64,000 bases of DNA, taken from positions 49,273,756 through 49,337,755 of the forward strand of contig CM055103.1 of the NCBI GenBank assembly GCA_029204225.1. Reading direction: 5' to 3'. Positions 41,046 through 52,700 of this stretch are shown in pieces. Positions within the stretch are counted from its first letter, which is position 1; each line of letters starts with the position of its first letter. The notes beneath the pieces are model-generated. The model made no database searches, had not been told where the DNA came from, and saw only the letters and a list, made by a program, of their open reading frames with translations. The position numbers and the translations under genes are program-made. This DNA is from Diphasiastrum complanatum. Taxonomy: Eukaryota > Streptophyta > Lycopodiopsida > Lycopodiales > Lycopodiaceae.

Positions 41046-42070
41046 TGTTGGAAAGAGGTGTGATAAGATAGGTCGAATAGAATCGAATTAAAAAAAACTG
41101 GAACGACAAGAATTAGAACTTATCATGCGCAACAGAATAAACTATCTTCCTCTTCCTCTATGCATGACTACGCCTATCACTTTTGAGCAAAACAATAGTG
41201 ATAAAAATCATGTTCGATCTTATAGTAACTAACTTTGAAATCATTAGTACTACAGTGATTTCGTAGCCAAACATTGAAGCATTGAATTATCAGACAAATA
41301 ATCAGTCGCAAAGAATTACAGAAATACATACATTCTGAGACGAAGTTGAACGCAATAAAAGATGGTATTGATTCAGTGTGAAAACAAAACAGATGTAAAT
41401 GAGTACAACAAGTTGCGGATCAAATCTGCGTACTCTAAGCTATATAAGTCTGAATTAAACACAATGTTGACAAGCAGTAAGCGCAATAGCAATCTCTAAT
41501 CAACTCTAAAGAAGTGAGCTAGAATGCTCAAGGGTGTTCAAGCTCGCAAGCTTGAGAGAGAGAACGGTAACTACTCAATACTTGATGATTGATCTTCATG
41601 CTTCAATCCTTGTGATGTAGGAATATGAACAACTATTTATACTAAGCAATTAGGTCGCCAAATGCGTCATCCAGTTGGCTGTGATGTGTTGGCATCCATC
41701 CAGTTAGAACTTCTCAGATTTTATTTGCTGATGAATTAATGCAAGTCGGTGGCTTTGGTCGTAAACAGTCTGTCTACAGATTACTGTCACTCTACAGAAA
41801 TGAACGTAAATTGTCATGCGAAAAATGCAAAAAACATGAAGGTCTTCACCAACGTCATTTCCTTTAGATTTGAGGCATCTGGCACTTCGCGAAAAAGCTG
41901 AAGTGAGAGAAAATCCCAAAAGACGAAAATCCCAAAAATGTCAACACTGTGAATCGTTTCTGAGTAGTTATGCAGACTGTGTAAAAACACGAAGAAATCT
42001 ACAGATTTGGATAAAAGTTGGACGAAGATTAAAATGTTGATTAGTCGATTAGTAGGAGAATAATCCAACA
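41046..42070 (-). repeat. Copia LTR (1,025 bp), minus orientation
   Basis: On the minus strand it starts TGTTGGATTATT at 42070 and ends CTTTCCAACA at 41046. The perfect TGTTGG...CCAACA terminal inversion defines it. A primer-binding site abuts the end (41034-41045, TGGTATCAGAGC). Two further primer-like words, CTATATCAGAGCG (about 41000-41012) and TTGGTATCAGAGAAT (about 40921-40936), lie in the leader. No partner LTR is present in the window. Confidence 0.8.
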
Positions 42071-42356
42071 ACCACATATAAGTAGTAATCTAATGAGAAG
42101 GGGATTGAAACATGATTGGACCCCTTCTTTTCCTCCTCTTAATATGATTGGTTGAGTGACTTATGTTTCCTCAAACTTGATTGGGCCAAATTGATGGATA
42201 TTGATTGGACTCAACCACATATAAGTAGTAATCTAATGAGAAGGGGATTGAAACATGATTGGACCCCTTCTTTTCCTCCTCTTAATATGATTGGTTGAGT
42301 GACTTATGTGTCCTCAAACTTGATTGGGCCAAATTGATGGATATCACTCTTTTGAT
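42069..42356 (+). repeat. Tandem duplication, 144-bp period
   Basis: CAACCACATATAAGTAGTAA starts at 42069 and again at 42213. The two units are almost identical through GGACCCCTTCTTTTCC and TTGGGCCAAATTGATGGATAT. The near identity implies a recent duplication compared with the surrounding decayed elements. It begins within two bases of the LTR start at 42070. Confidence 0.9.
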
Positions 42357-42670
42357 TGGACCCAACATTCCATGGCAGCTCATGAGAGGTGTAACTAACC
42401 CAATCACAACTCAAAAAATGTAGCAAGCCTGTCCTACTTTTGGCCTAATCATGGCTTTACATATGTACTTGCCCATTTTGCCTCCTAAGCCAAAGTTGGC
42501 CCTATCATCTACTAATATGTGGATAGATGTCTACAATATTTCATGTACCTCTAAGTCAACATTGATTTAACATGACTATGACTATTTACCACACGTGTGA
42601 GATTTTCATGCTTACAAGAATTTGCAAAATACTCAAGCTAGATTTTGCCAATTTTTCACACTCCTCCTCG

Positions 42671-43842
42671 AAAACTAGCTTGATGAGATAGTAGATCAAA
42701 TAGGAGACTTGTGAACTTGTTGAGTGGATCCTTTGGTATGCATATCATGTGAGAACCAGCCAAGGGATCCGCCATAGCAGCAACTTCACCATATCCATGA
42801 TAAGACTTCTTTGGTAGAAATCACTTGCCAACTCTTTTAAAGAGCATTCCACCAATTTGCCACCATATCATTATGTTCCTCCATGCTTGAAAATGATCTT
42901 TGACTTGAGAACTCCACTTGCATAAATATGGCTGCACCATAAAGAGTGAAATCCGAGGCCTCCATGCCTCATAATAACCATAAAGATCAAGATCACAAGA
43001 TAGGCAAAAAGGTTAATTGCCAAGATTTTGCACTCTAGCTTGACTAGTCCACATACTATGAGCTTTTTCCATGATAGATCTAATCTTGAAATTAACAACT
43101 ATCTTGATCTTATTGAGGCTACATACTTGCTAAAGGATGTAAGTGTCCTTTGTGGATGATTCACTTAATCTCAAGAGAAGTTTACAAATTGCCTCACAAA
43201 ATGGAAAAACGTGATTTTTCAAACTATGAGAAATTATCTCATTCTTGCTCTTACTAGAACCAAGAGCATACACTTGATGACACAACCACTTGATTTCTAA
43301 GTAATTTGGAAACATATCTAAGCCAATAATGACAAGAAATATGTCCATACTAGTGGCATGATACAAGACTAGCATGGGCCTCACATGAACTTTGAGATGT
43401 AGAAATCTCAATAAGGCAAGATGGTACATCAAATAATGGAAGAGAAGCAAAAGTGAATGTGTTGAAGTATATACAACCTGAAAATTGCCCCTCTGTGCCA
43501 TGTATTGTGAGCCACAAAGACTGGGCCTTGCCTTTTGAAGATCCCCTTGAAACCATGTGTTGAGAAGACTCCTCCTCAAGCCTTGGCAAATCTCCATCAT
43601 GCACTTGGATTTTTGGTAGATTTGAGAATTCTACCATCATCCCCTTGATTGAGATTAGATCGTACTTACTCCTTATATGCAAAGGAATATTGGAAAAGTA
43701 TATGGATCTAAAGATCCCCAAAGTATCAACTATTACAATCTTCATATCAAGCACCATTGATAAGAGATACCTCCAATTGAAGTCTTTAAATAAGAAGTCA
43801 CATGAAATGGCACCATCTCTGCTTCTACATGATGAAAGGAGA
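42671..43842 (-). other. Unrecognised interior replacing pol of the Copia remnant
   Basis: It lies between the protease and the polypurine tract, where integrase and RT should be. Minus-strand frames 43130-43600 and 43350-44057 are open for 156 and 235 codons, the latter starting inside the protease region. They show none of the expected HHCC, DDE or YVDD motifs, and I recognise no other domain. A chance YLDD word at about 43855-43866 lacks RT context. The stretch could be captured foreign DNA or highly decayed sequence. Confidence 0.4.
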
Positions 43843-44540
43843 TCATCCAAATAAACAAGATAAGAGAATTGATGAGAATGGCAATAACTCTCCATGTGTT
43901 TTTGCCAAAGCACCATCTTCATGAGCCTTACCATCTTGGAACATAGGTTGAGGTAAATCACTTGCCTTCTCCTCCTTGAAATGATCCCAACTCCTCTTGG
44001 CCACACTTCCACAAGGATTAACATCAATCTTGAAAAGATTACCACATCTAGTCCCACTTGCTACCACATCATTATCCCTCTTAATCAAGCAAGTATATTT
44101 TTCAAAATCAACTTGGAAACCATCATCTAGCATCTTTCCAACACTAATGAGATTCATAGTGAGATTAGACACAAAAAGTACATTTTCAAGAATCATAGTG
44201 GATTCAACACCAGTTGGTACACTAACAATTCCTTCTATCTTGCATTCACCATCAATAGGAATGAAAATAAACCTTTTAGAACCATTGTAAGGTGCAAGAT
44301 GAGTGAAATAATTTATTGAACTAGTCATATGAGAACTAGATCCACTATCTATCCACCATGAATTTTCAACTTTAAAACTAGAAGAAGAGTACATAGACAT
44401 CATGGGAGATCCTTATTCATAACACCCTTCTATCTCACCTTCACTCTCTTTGGCAAGATTGGCTTTCTTGAGGAATTCTTTCTTCTTGAAACAATTAGAA
44501 GCAAAATGCCCCTTATTACCACAAAAAAAGCACTTCTTGT
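43843..44540 (-). pseudogene. Copia zinc knuckle and protease
   Basis: The knuckle CFFCGNKGHFASNCFKKKEF is at about 44475-44537 on the minus strand. Next, frame 43843-44403 starts MMSMYSSSSFKVENSWWIDS and has the active site WWIDSGSSSHMTSSINYF at about 44305-44360. FVSNLTMNLISVGKM and YTCLIKRDNDVVASGTRCGN follow, typical of the protease and its tail up to GNLFKID. Past about 43990 the expected GAG-pre-integrase is missing. A stop (GGCTGT...TAA-type) separates knuckle and protease frames. Confidence 0.85.
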
Positions 44541-45320
44541 TGGATTTGCAACTCGTTGATGTTTGTGATGAATCTTCATCACTCTCCTCCTTTGACTTGT
44601 CCTCCTTGAAATGTTGATAATGCTCTTTTTTCTTCCTCTTGGCTTGTCCTTTGTGAAGTATGGCTTCACCTCTCCATCATTCTTCAAGGAAAGTTTATTG
44701 ATCCTCAATAACTAGTATTCTCTTGCCTACACTCCTCGGAAATGAGAACTTGCAGTGCCTCCAAGCCTGGAAGATCCTCCTTGATTGCATAAGATTGAAC
44801 AAAAAGGTTGTCAAACTCTTCCTTCAACCCATTTAGGATCACTTGCACTAGCTCTTTTGGATTGAGGTAGTCTCCTATGCAAGAAAGCTCTCTATGAAGA
44901 TCTTTGACTCTCAAAACATCATTTGAGACACTCTCATCACTCCTTCGAAAGCTTTGAAAAATTTTATTCCTTAGTGTAAGCAATCTTGATGTGTTCCTTG
45001 TCTCATAGATGGATTTCAATGTGTCTCAAGCCTCCTTGGATGAGGTACATGAGCCAATCCCCCTCAACACTTCATTGGAAACATTCATCTTTATGATATG
45101 TAAGGCCATCCTAGCCCTCTTCTTGTACTTTTAGACCTCTTGGAGCACTTGAGACTCTTCCTCAAGTCCTAGCACAATCTCCATCACATCTTGGAGCACC
45201 AAAATGGACTCCATCCTCACCTTTCAAATGGCATAATTGGAAGTGTTCAATCTCTCACCATGCTCTAACGAAATGGAACCTAAAGAAGTCATCCTCCTTG
45301 AGAAATTGTCTTGCAATGGA
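44541..45320 (-). pseudogene. Copia gag core
   Basis: The minus-strand sequence at 45080-45300 gives GERLNTSNYAIWKVRMESIL, then a stop, then KRARMALHIIKMNVSNEVLR. Frame 44705-45019 has YETRNTSRLLTLRNKIFQSF, VLRVKDLHRELSCIGDYLNP and ELVQVILNGLKEEFDNLF. It then reads QSYAIKEDLPGLEALQVLIS. This is the most complete copy of this gag family in the window after that at 26741. The Lys/Ser-rich tail (44541-44704) precedes the knuckle. Stops at about 45020 and 45135 disable it. Confidence 0.85.
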
Positions 45321-45325
45321 TCAAA

Positions 45326-45328
<3 letters not shown>

Positions 45329-45418
<90 letters not shown>
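45329..45418. repeat. (CT)n microsatellite, 45 units
   Basis: A perfect 90-bp CT run just upstream (minus-strand sense) of the Copia gag start. The Ser-Leu repeat in the overlapping plus ORF is an artefact. Confidence 0.95.
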
Positions 45419-45421
<3 letters not shown>

Positions 45422-46365
45422 AATGGATCCACAAAGGGTGTACTACCAACTCCAATATGAGATCTTGCAACTTGGTGTGAGACCTATCTCACTAGCTCTA
45501 CCAATCTCTCTCAAACTAGATCAAAATCTCATCCCAAGATGGAAAAAGGATAAAGTTTGGGTCAAATTGACTCAAGTACACAAAAGCACTCAAAAACATC
45601 CACAAACGACTCAAATACAATTGGATTGCGTGAAATTAAAATTACATCTTTTTTGAAGGATTGTCATCATCATGTGAATTACTACTTATATGGTTAAGGC
45701 TTGGAATTTGAGATATTCCAAGATAGTTGTATGTCAATTTCTTAACATAGAATATCTCTTATGCATAGGTAGATCTTAGATGGATGATGGTTACTCTAAC
45801 TCGTGTTAAAAATGTTTGGAAGTCACTTATTATTGACTTTTCAGATATTTTCATGTGTCATCTCTCCAGCTAACTATTGCAAGAAATTTGATAATTTCTT
45901 CAAAAGGAGGGGTGAAGTGAGGGGTATGATTCCATCAGAGAAACTATTAGTTGCAAACTTTTTGGATAAGAAAAGTTCTCTAGGGATTGTATCACACAAT
46001 TTGAAACTAGAGGTGGTTTGAAATTGGAAATCATTATAAGTAGTACTGAGTAAGATCAGAAGCTATTAATCCAATTGTAGGGATAAAAGTAAGTTTGATC
46101 ATGGAATGTCTGTATTGAATCAACCTAATCTTAGTTGGAGTACTAAGATCAGAGAGGGGTTGATCAAATTGGAGGAATTTGGTGGTAAGAAGTAAATTGG
46201 GTTGGAAAACTCGTGAGAGAGAATGTGTTCTCAGTCTCAGAATTCCGAGATATGCTATTTACTCATGAGGAATAGAATTTCTTTTGTAGCTGAGTAACAA
46301 GATTCTCAGTGAGATTTGTAAGTAACATATGCAGATTTTGAAAGAATATGCCAGTTAAAGACATA
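45419..46365. other. Noncoding DNA between two Copia remnants
   Basis: 45419-45690 is the leader of the minus element. Beyond that, plus-strand frames have frequent stops and no certain domain. It may be decayed pol of the plus-strand Copia ending at 48303. Confidence 0.4.
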
Positions 46366-46369
46366 TGTG

Positions 46370-46610
46370 TATGTATTGGGTCATAGTGAGATTGTTCTCA
46401 TTTGTGCACAATTAATCTTGTATGAATCTACTATGTATTCCTGGTTACAAGGGTTATCTGATGCACTTAACCTAGTCGATGAACATAGACATATTATCAA
46501 GTATTGTGATAGACAAATATTTGTAGAGTTAACAAATTTTGTTATCAAAAATTTACTGGTTAACTTAGAAATGATTTGGATAGGTATCTAAATGTGGTGT
46601 TGTACTAGTA
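46370..46610 (+). pseudogene. Decayed Copia RNase H
   Basis: The frame 46367-46591 reads YSWLQGLSDALNLVDEHRHI, then IKYCDRQIFVELTNFVIKN. This fits the Copia RNase H block, in which WL..LL..L precedes a YCDNQSAIxLAxNPVxHxRTK-like line; the CD pair is kept and most of the rest is eroded. No other pol domain can be read around it. It lies upstream of a polypurine tract and LTR on the same strand, as expected. Confidence 0.5.
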
Positions 46611-47820
46611 CAATTAAGATTTGCACCTGGACATTTGAGATTTCTGAATCATCAACAATTAGCTTGAGTAGTTGGTTTACTCCTGTGAAAGTTAATTAAT
46701 AAAACGGACAGTGTGAAATGAATTCATCACCAAAAACTGTTTGTTTTGTGTTCTATTGCTTGTAAAACACATGATTTATGAGTCATTTGGATTCATCAAT
46801 AAAAAATTGTGTGCATAGGATATAAAAAATTCTTGGGTGAGTATTTCTCAATGAAAAATAGACTCAATTCATTAATGATTGTATCCCAGAGAGCTCAATT
46901 GGATACCGAATCATAATGGTTCCAAGAATGGTAACTGGTTTTTTGGAAATTCAACAGAATTTAGGTTGGACATATACTCCAATATTTTTTAATAATTAAA
47001 TATGATTTTAATTTCCAATGATTCATGATTGACAAATCATAAAAATCTAACTATTTGTAAATTGAAAAATCATGAATAGATATTTAATTATTATCAGTGA
47101 ATAATTTATGATCTATTAAATGAGTTAAGGATACTCCAGTGTTTATTGAGACCTATGGATCTCACAAGCATTTCTTGTTAAGTAAATTATTTTTGCTTAT
47201 GGAAAGTTTGCTTACTTTAGTAGATGGTGTTCTGTTACAGATTGTAGTCTATATAGGTGTTTATGTACGAGTTCAATCTACATCTCCAGATTATAAGAGA
47301 GATGAATCTATTGAAATTCAAATGAATTGTTGATAGAAATGGGGCGCTATTAATTCATTAGAATAACTGCAGTACTCTGGATTGAGTTATAATTGTCTGA
47401 GACTTGATGGATCTCCTGTAGATTTTTGTTTTGAATTATCTTAAAAAATTTGGGTATTCTAAGAATATTTGTTTGAATCTACTAAAATTGTGCACTGATT
47501 TTAGACTATAATTAGACTATAAGTAAAATGTATTTTCTTTAGCTTTTGGACTTGATTTTTGGAATAAAGGACTAATTTGCCCAGGGATTCATGTAATTGT
47601 TTATTTAGAGAAGATCAACCCATTTGGATGCTTTATGGCATACTGTATTTTTGGGTTCTGAATTGGTGCTCCTATGTAGAGACAAGCAATTGAAGAATTG
47701 TTCTGAGTACTTATTCAAATAGAAGGATCAAACTAAGGATGATAATTCATGGTTAAAAGTTTGAAGCTTAAGGGATAGTTTCATGTCTTCTATTCTCCAT
47801 TCTGAGAACAAAACCTGTTT
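46611..47820. other. AT-rich decayed DNA, no domain recognised
   Basis: It lies between an RNase H remnant and a polypurine tract. Short frames at 47139-47333 and elsewhere show nothing familiar. Confidence 0.4.
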
Positions 47821-47833
47821 GAGGGAGGAAAAA
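47821..47833 (+). promoter_or_regulatory. Polypurine tract
   Basis: GAGGGAGGAAAAA lies immediately before a TGTTACGG LTR start. It would prime plus-strand DNA synthesis in a retrotransposon. Confidence 0.65.
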
Positions 47834-48303
47834 TGTTACGGCCATATTCAGTTAAGAACATGGAATAGTCCTAATATGGTAGACCGGCCCTCCGGTATTC
47901 GAGATTATTGGTTACGCCTCAATTTAATTTCGTGTCAAGGCCAGTTTGTGACTAAAAACCTTGAGGACCCAAACACTCTAATTGAGACATATGGAGTAAT
48001 GCATGTACATGTGACTGATATATGCATGAGGAATACATGGGAGCTGTGACCTATTTATAGTTGGACTGCATGGGGATTGCATGAGTTCATGCAAAGGATC
48101 CTACTCTCTATATATTGAGGTAGAGATTCTCCCGTCGACAACTTTTGGTTTAGGTTACCAGTTGCTCTCTTCTCCTCAAGCATTCACATGGCATGGCTCA
48201 AGGCTAGATCTAGAATTGATCTAGGTTTGGATGGGTGGCTTCACTCCGTCTTCTGTTGTGTTTTCTTATCCTCATCTTAACGGTTTCCCTAGTGGTCTTT
48301 ACA
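47834..48303 (+). repeat. Probable 3' LTR (about 470 bp)
   Basis: It begins TGTTACGGCCATATTC after the polypurine tract and probably ends at CTTTACA near 48303. A TATA-like TATTTATAG lies at about 48051. The right end is uncertain, because no second copy is available for comparison. Confidence 0.55.
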
Positions 48304-49310
48304 AGAAGCATCTCGATGCAAAAGAGGGAACCCAGAGTAACCGGAGGCCCAACCATAAAAGCTCTTTTGAAGTTTCACATGAGTCATATACTATTCCAAG
48401 ACAACTTGTTTCCACGAAAGCTCTAGAGTTAAACAGAATATCATCATATAAGCATAAACATGAATCGAATCCCAGAAGAAGAAAAACAACAATCCATTAA
48501 AAGACTAGTAGTAGCCATTAAATGATACCATCACCTTTGCAAGATTACATGGAAAACTTTACATTGCTCCAGCCATATGATACCATAATGTTCAACGTAG
48601 ATGCTTTTGGCTTCACAGAAATATTCATGTTCATAATGTAGCAAAGAACATGAGAACATCTGAAATAGCAGGGACAGAAAATGTCTTTTTGCCAATAAAA
48701 ACCTAAAATCTGCTCATAAGATTTTTGCTCCACTTATGCAATGAATTGCACTTGCTAAATAGCAAAAATGCAAGCACCAATTCATTCCTCCTCCCAGCAA
48801 CCATGCAACTAGCAATTGCAGTACAATGCATATAGTTAAAAGGCTCAGACTTCCCCACCGTTGTCAGGGAAATTTGGAGCTGTTCAAAACCAAAAGCTTC
48901 ACCAACATAAAGTGCTTAGGTGAAGCCTTCCTTCCACATTCAGATAACAGTGTTGGCATGCCACAGAGCCCTGCATGTCTTGTTCCATGACAAAAAAGCA
49001 AGTCGGAAAGAAACCTGCATGCTAGCGATTGAACTGGCACTTTGATTAAAACCACCTCACAAATTTCACCAGAGTGCTACATCAAGCCCAATGAGAGGGG
49101 GTCAATCAAAATTCCATACCTTTTTTTTTGGGTAAAAAGCTTAATTGAATGAGAGCACTTTCAGAACAGCTTCGACTTTTCTGATACTCCAAGCAAGCTA
49201 AAATGGTGGCTAGACAAGAACTTCTTCAGGATGATATAGTGCTCAGACTTTTCCTGAAACTTCAAAGTAAATAAACCACCCATGTCATCAATTAAAAGCA
49301 ACAGCATTTG
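48304..49310 (-). other. NF-YA 3' UTR and flank
   Basis: No coding signal is seen. The first several hundred bases after the stop are probably 3' UTR. A site for miR169, which controls many NF-YA mRNAs, was looked for: only a GCAATTCATT core (about 48736-48745, minus) matches, and its flanks do not. No clear AATAAA was found. The exact 3' end is unknown. Confidence 0.5.
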
Positions 49311-49712
49311 TTAAGAGTCACCTGAGCCCAATTCACCAGCCTCTGCACTTTCTCCTCCATTGTAACCCTCAGGCAGCGTATAATATGCCATTGATTGAGA
49401 TTGATCTTGAACCCCATGTGGTGCCATCATGAATTGAGAAAGTTTGTCTAGAGTTTGAGCTGCACTTTTCACAACCTGTGGCAATCTTCCACTGTCTTGC
49501 ATGACAACGCTGGATGTCAAGTTGCCTTGCCCTGCCTGTGAAGACTTTGTTTCTATGCCGCTTCCTGCCTCTGAAGATGGCCCCTCAAATAACTGCGAAT
49601 TTCCTGCCAAATCTTTAGAAGATTCTTCCTTTTCTTTGGAATTAAGAAACCTACCTCCACAACCTCGTGCTCTCCTTAACGCATGTTGATGCCTTGATTC
49701 ATGAAGGTAAGG
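49311..49712 (-). CDS. NF-YA transcription factor, last coding exon
   Basis: NF-YA binds CCAAT boxes with the NF-YB/NF-YC dimer in the nucleus. This exon begins after a TTTTTTGCAG acceptor (AG at 49713-49714) with PYLHESRHQHALRRARGCGG and RFLN, the A2 DNA-binding helix and GxGGRF loop that read CCAAT. All key His and Arg residues and the GCGGRF motif are present. A 110-residue tail rich in Ser, Gln, Gly and acids follows, ending GELGSGDS and a stop at 49311. It joins in phase 0 to the exon at 53034-53201. The exon codes 133 residues and has no damage. The tail length is usual for the family. Confidence 0.95.
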   Translation of the reverse strand, partial: PYLHESRHQHALRRARGCGGRFLNSKEKEESSKDLAGNSQLFEGPSSEAGSGIETKSSQAGQGNLTSSVVMQDSGRLPQVVKSAAQTLDKLSQFMMAPHGVQDQSQSMAYYTLPEGYNGGESAEAGELGSGDS

Positions 49713-52700
49713 CTGCAAAAAGATCATATAAAATGGTTAGTTAAAAAAATACACGGAGATTCGAATTTTAAATGATTTACATGCCACCCCAATGGTAGGC
49801 TGCCCGAGTACCCGGTAGTTGTTTTATGAATTATTAAGGCACTTGAAGTAATTATTCACAAATCACTGATTTGGTTACAATGTAATAAGAACTTTCACCA
49901 TCCAGCATGCAGAAATGGAAACTCATATTTTGGATCTGAGGTAATCAAGATTTTAAGTGCAGTGAGTTGGACCTTGAGAGCACCCTCTATTGAATGTCAT
50001 TTGGAAGTTTATGTTGCAAAATTGGGTACTTTAGACCCATCATCGCTTATTGCAATTTAATAGGACAAGTGCTGTTATTGGTGACTATGAGATTAGTATA
50101 GCTGATATCAACCAAAATCAGGCCTACACTCAGCAGCATCCTTGCGAGTATCATATTTCTGTCATTGCTTTATATTCATTTGATTAGCATAGTATTATCT
50201 CTTCCAGTAATTTTAGTGTCGTCATTTCTGTTCATAACTTGGTAGCAGAGCACTTTCTGAATCAGGACAAAGAAGACGCCACATGCTTTTCAAGTATCAG
50301 GAGTTACAGCAGATGCACAATTCCATTTCCAAGTTGTGGTTGTTGGGTATTCATTAATGCAGAATGCTTAAGACCTGGTATTATCATCAGTTACAATGGG
50401 TGCTAAATTTCATTTAATCCAATTTTGCTGTTTTTGAAAACTCAAATTTTCATTTTTCAGCTCTAGATTGCAATAGAAAGACATTTTTCAGCATGTTTGG
50501 CTTCCTGGAAGCAAGGCTGAGTGTGATAGTTTATGGATTTTAGTCGGGTATCAAGAATAAGGCAATACAAATTTAAAAACCTGCACCTCAACATTCTCTA
50601 TTTTTGTGCCAAAGCTTTCACGTTCACATGAATTTACTTACATTTCAGCTCATACAGTAGAAAAGACCTTGCAGTTTCTTGATTGGATATGCATAGCTTC
50701 AACTATTGAAATTCCAGTTTCCAGATGATCACCTTCTTAGTTGTCAGAGGAAGAGTTTATACGCTTCTAGGTTCTGATTAGACTTTAAGCTTCATACAAT
50801 AAGTCCCCAAAGGATATACTAAAAATTTGGGATTTTAGTACTTAAAAGTCTCAAGATTGAACATCAAGACTCATCACATTCTTTGTTCATTCAAGGATAT
50901 ATCCTTACCTTTTTCAAAATATCTATTTGAGAAATTGAAAAATATCCAAATTCACAAATTTAATCCGAAAAGTCAGTGATGTCACAAGGTAAAGCTTAGA
51001 AAAAATATAAATTCAAAGGATCTATATGAAAAGAACAATATAAAAGTCAATAAACAAAAAATCTCAGCCAACAAGCATTGCTTATGTCTCATCGGTACCC
51101 AAGCATAAAATGCTATGTGGGTTTCAAAAGATTCTAGAGGCCCAGTGTTGACTAAAAAGCAAATGAAAAGAAATTTTAATTAAACAAAGTAAAAAACACG
51201 GGGAACATAACATGTAAAAAATGATTAAGGTACAACATAACTTCTAATAGGCAATAAATTGCAACCTCAACAAACTTCCAAAGCTTTTTGAAAATAGAGC
51301 TAGGTAGAGGAAAGGAAAATATGAACTAGAAGCAAGTGCTTAACCTTAATAAGCGATCAAGAACTCAAACAAACTTCCAAAAAAAAAAAACCCCAATAAA
51401 AGATGCAAAAGGATAACATAAGAAAAAGATAGAAAATTGACTATAAAGTTACCATGAGATAACAAAAACCTTATTAGTATGACATTAAGATATGTTAGTT
51501 TTGATTAATATAATATCACATTATCCTTACCTTTTTCAAAACTGATTACATGATTTAGATTGATAGCTGTACTGAGAGATGCAGCACCACTTTGCAGCTT
51601 GGAAAGTTATTGCTTGGGAATATCTCGCTATCATACTAAAGATCAAAACATAAGCATAGTATTGACTTTACTATGAGCTTCGTAGAAGATTGTTATTTGA
51701 TCATCAGTTTGTTGTCTAATCTTGTTATGTGATGCTTTGTGGGTTGATCTTGTTCATAACTTGGTATGAGAACCTTTTTCTCACAAATAAGTTGGAAGCC
51801 AGGGTTCTTGAGGTGGTGGTCCTAAATTAAATTTTTTGTTTCAAGTTTTTACTACAACAGTCAGGTTTTCTTTCTATAGACAGATTGAAATTCCGGTGTT
51901 TAAACTTTGCTTGGTACTACATATCTTTAAACCTTAGTCGCCCGTTTCTTTCCGGAACGGGCCCTTGAAAAAAAAAACTAAATTTTTATACAAAGGATAA
52001 CTACACTTCAATACTTAATCCATTAATTATCACTTCCGGACATATGAGAGCATATATTGAGGATGGCAAATTGGTAAGATGGCGGAGTGAGAATGCACTG
52101 TAAACATATAAGAGCCGGAGTGAGATTGGGAACATATCAACTAGCACCATATCTCCAATTCTGTGCATATGAAAAACTGATCTCCTCTTATCTATTGGAA
52201 ACAGATCCATGGAAAAAAGTATGAATCCCGCATTTAACGCAGAAGGAAAGAGACATTGCAGCATGTTGTTCAACATTTCAGAGGTAAGAAAGTTATACAG
52301 TCTCATCAAAGTGCATGTAGGCGCACTTTCCCTGCTTGCTATTGTGAAATGGTGAAGTCGCGGGCCAGCGGGGTATTATGTTTATTTTTTTTAGATTGTA
52401 AATAAACTCGTTCCGACCCAGTACGTTCCGGAACGTACTGTACGTTCCAAACCTTTTGGCTCAGAACAGGCTTCAAGCTTTAAACCATAGGCATAACTCT
52501 TTGGTATCCCTTTACCTAAGTATCTTCCCTACAGTAGGCCTTTGAACTGTCTTTTTTCTCGCTTGCTTCCTTGATATTTATATCATAGTGTTATGGTTTC
52601 CATGTTTCAACAATCATTCTCTCTATATGGAGCATACTTTATAGCCTATGAATGTTTCAGTGGCAAAGAAATGGCAATAATGCTCACATATGTCTTAAAT

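Larger units (their letters stand above)
40430..42070 (-). mobile_element. Copia 5' end remnant (LTR, primer site, gag), minus
   Basis: From 42070 down: LTR, primer-binding site, gag N-terminus, gag core. It is cut at about 40430 against the plus-strand Copia. Gag fragments at 40498-40737 read RVKYIHRDLACIGDSINQSE, then ELVQVILNVLRNEFDNLVQSYAIK. This is the same block seen in gag at 26741, 44705 and 54653. An N-terminal stretch with SLKFQMDSQS lies at 40742-40975, separated by a rearranged segment. Confidence 0.8.
42360..45320 (-). mobile_element. Copia remnant with gag, protease and tail, minus
   Basis: From 45320 down: gag, zinc knuckle, protease, then about 1 kb of unrecognised sequence, then a polypurine-type tract (CGAGGAGGAG, 42661-42670, minus). 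An LTR-like start TGTGAAAAATTGG at 42660 runs on for an undetermined length, at least to about 42375. Integrase and RT are not recognisable, so the interior is deleted or replaced. A (CT)n run borders the gag start. Confidence 0.7.

Noticed and set aside
43850-43870. YLDD word on the minus strand as an RT catalytic loop
   Set aside because: None of the flanking RT motifs (TAFLxG, YGLKQ, LG) are present. Chance is more likely.
45237-45656. 139-codon plus-strand ORF with a long Ser-Leu repeat
   Set aside because: The repeat is the (CT)n microsatellite, and the flanks are antisense Copia gag and leader.
48730-48750. miR169 target site in the NF-YA 3' UTR
   Set aside because: Only the GCAATTCATT core matches. 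The remaining half of the expected site does not pair, so a functional site is unlikely.
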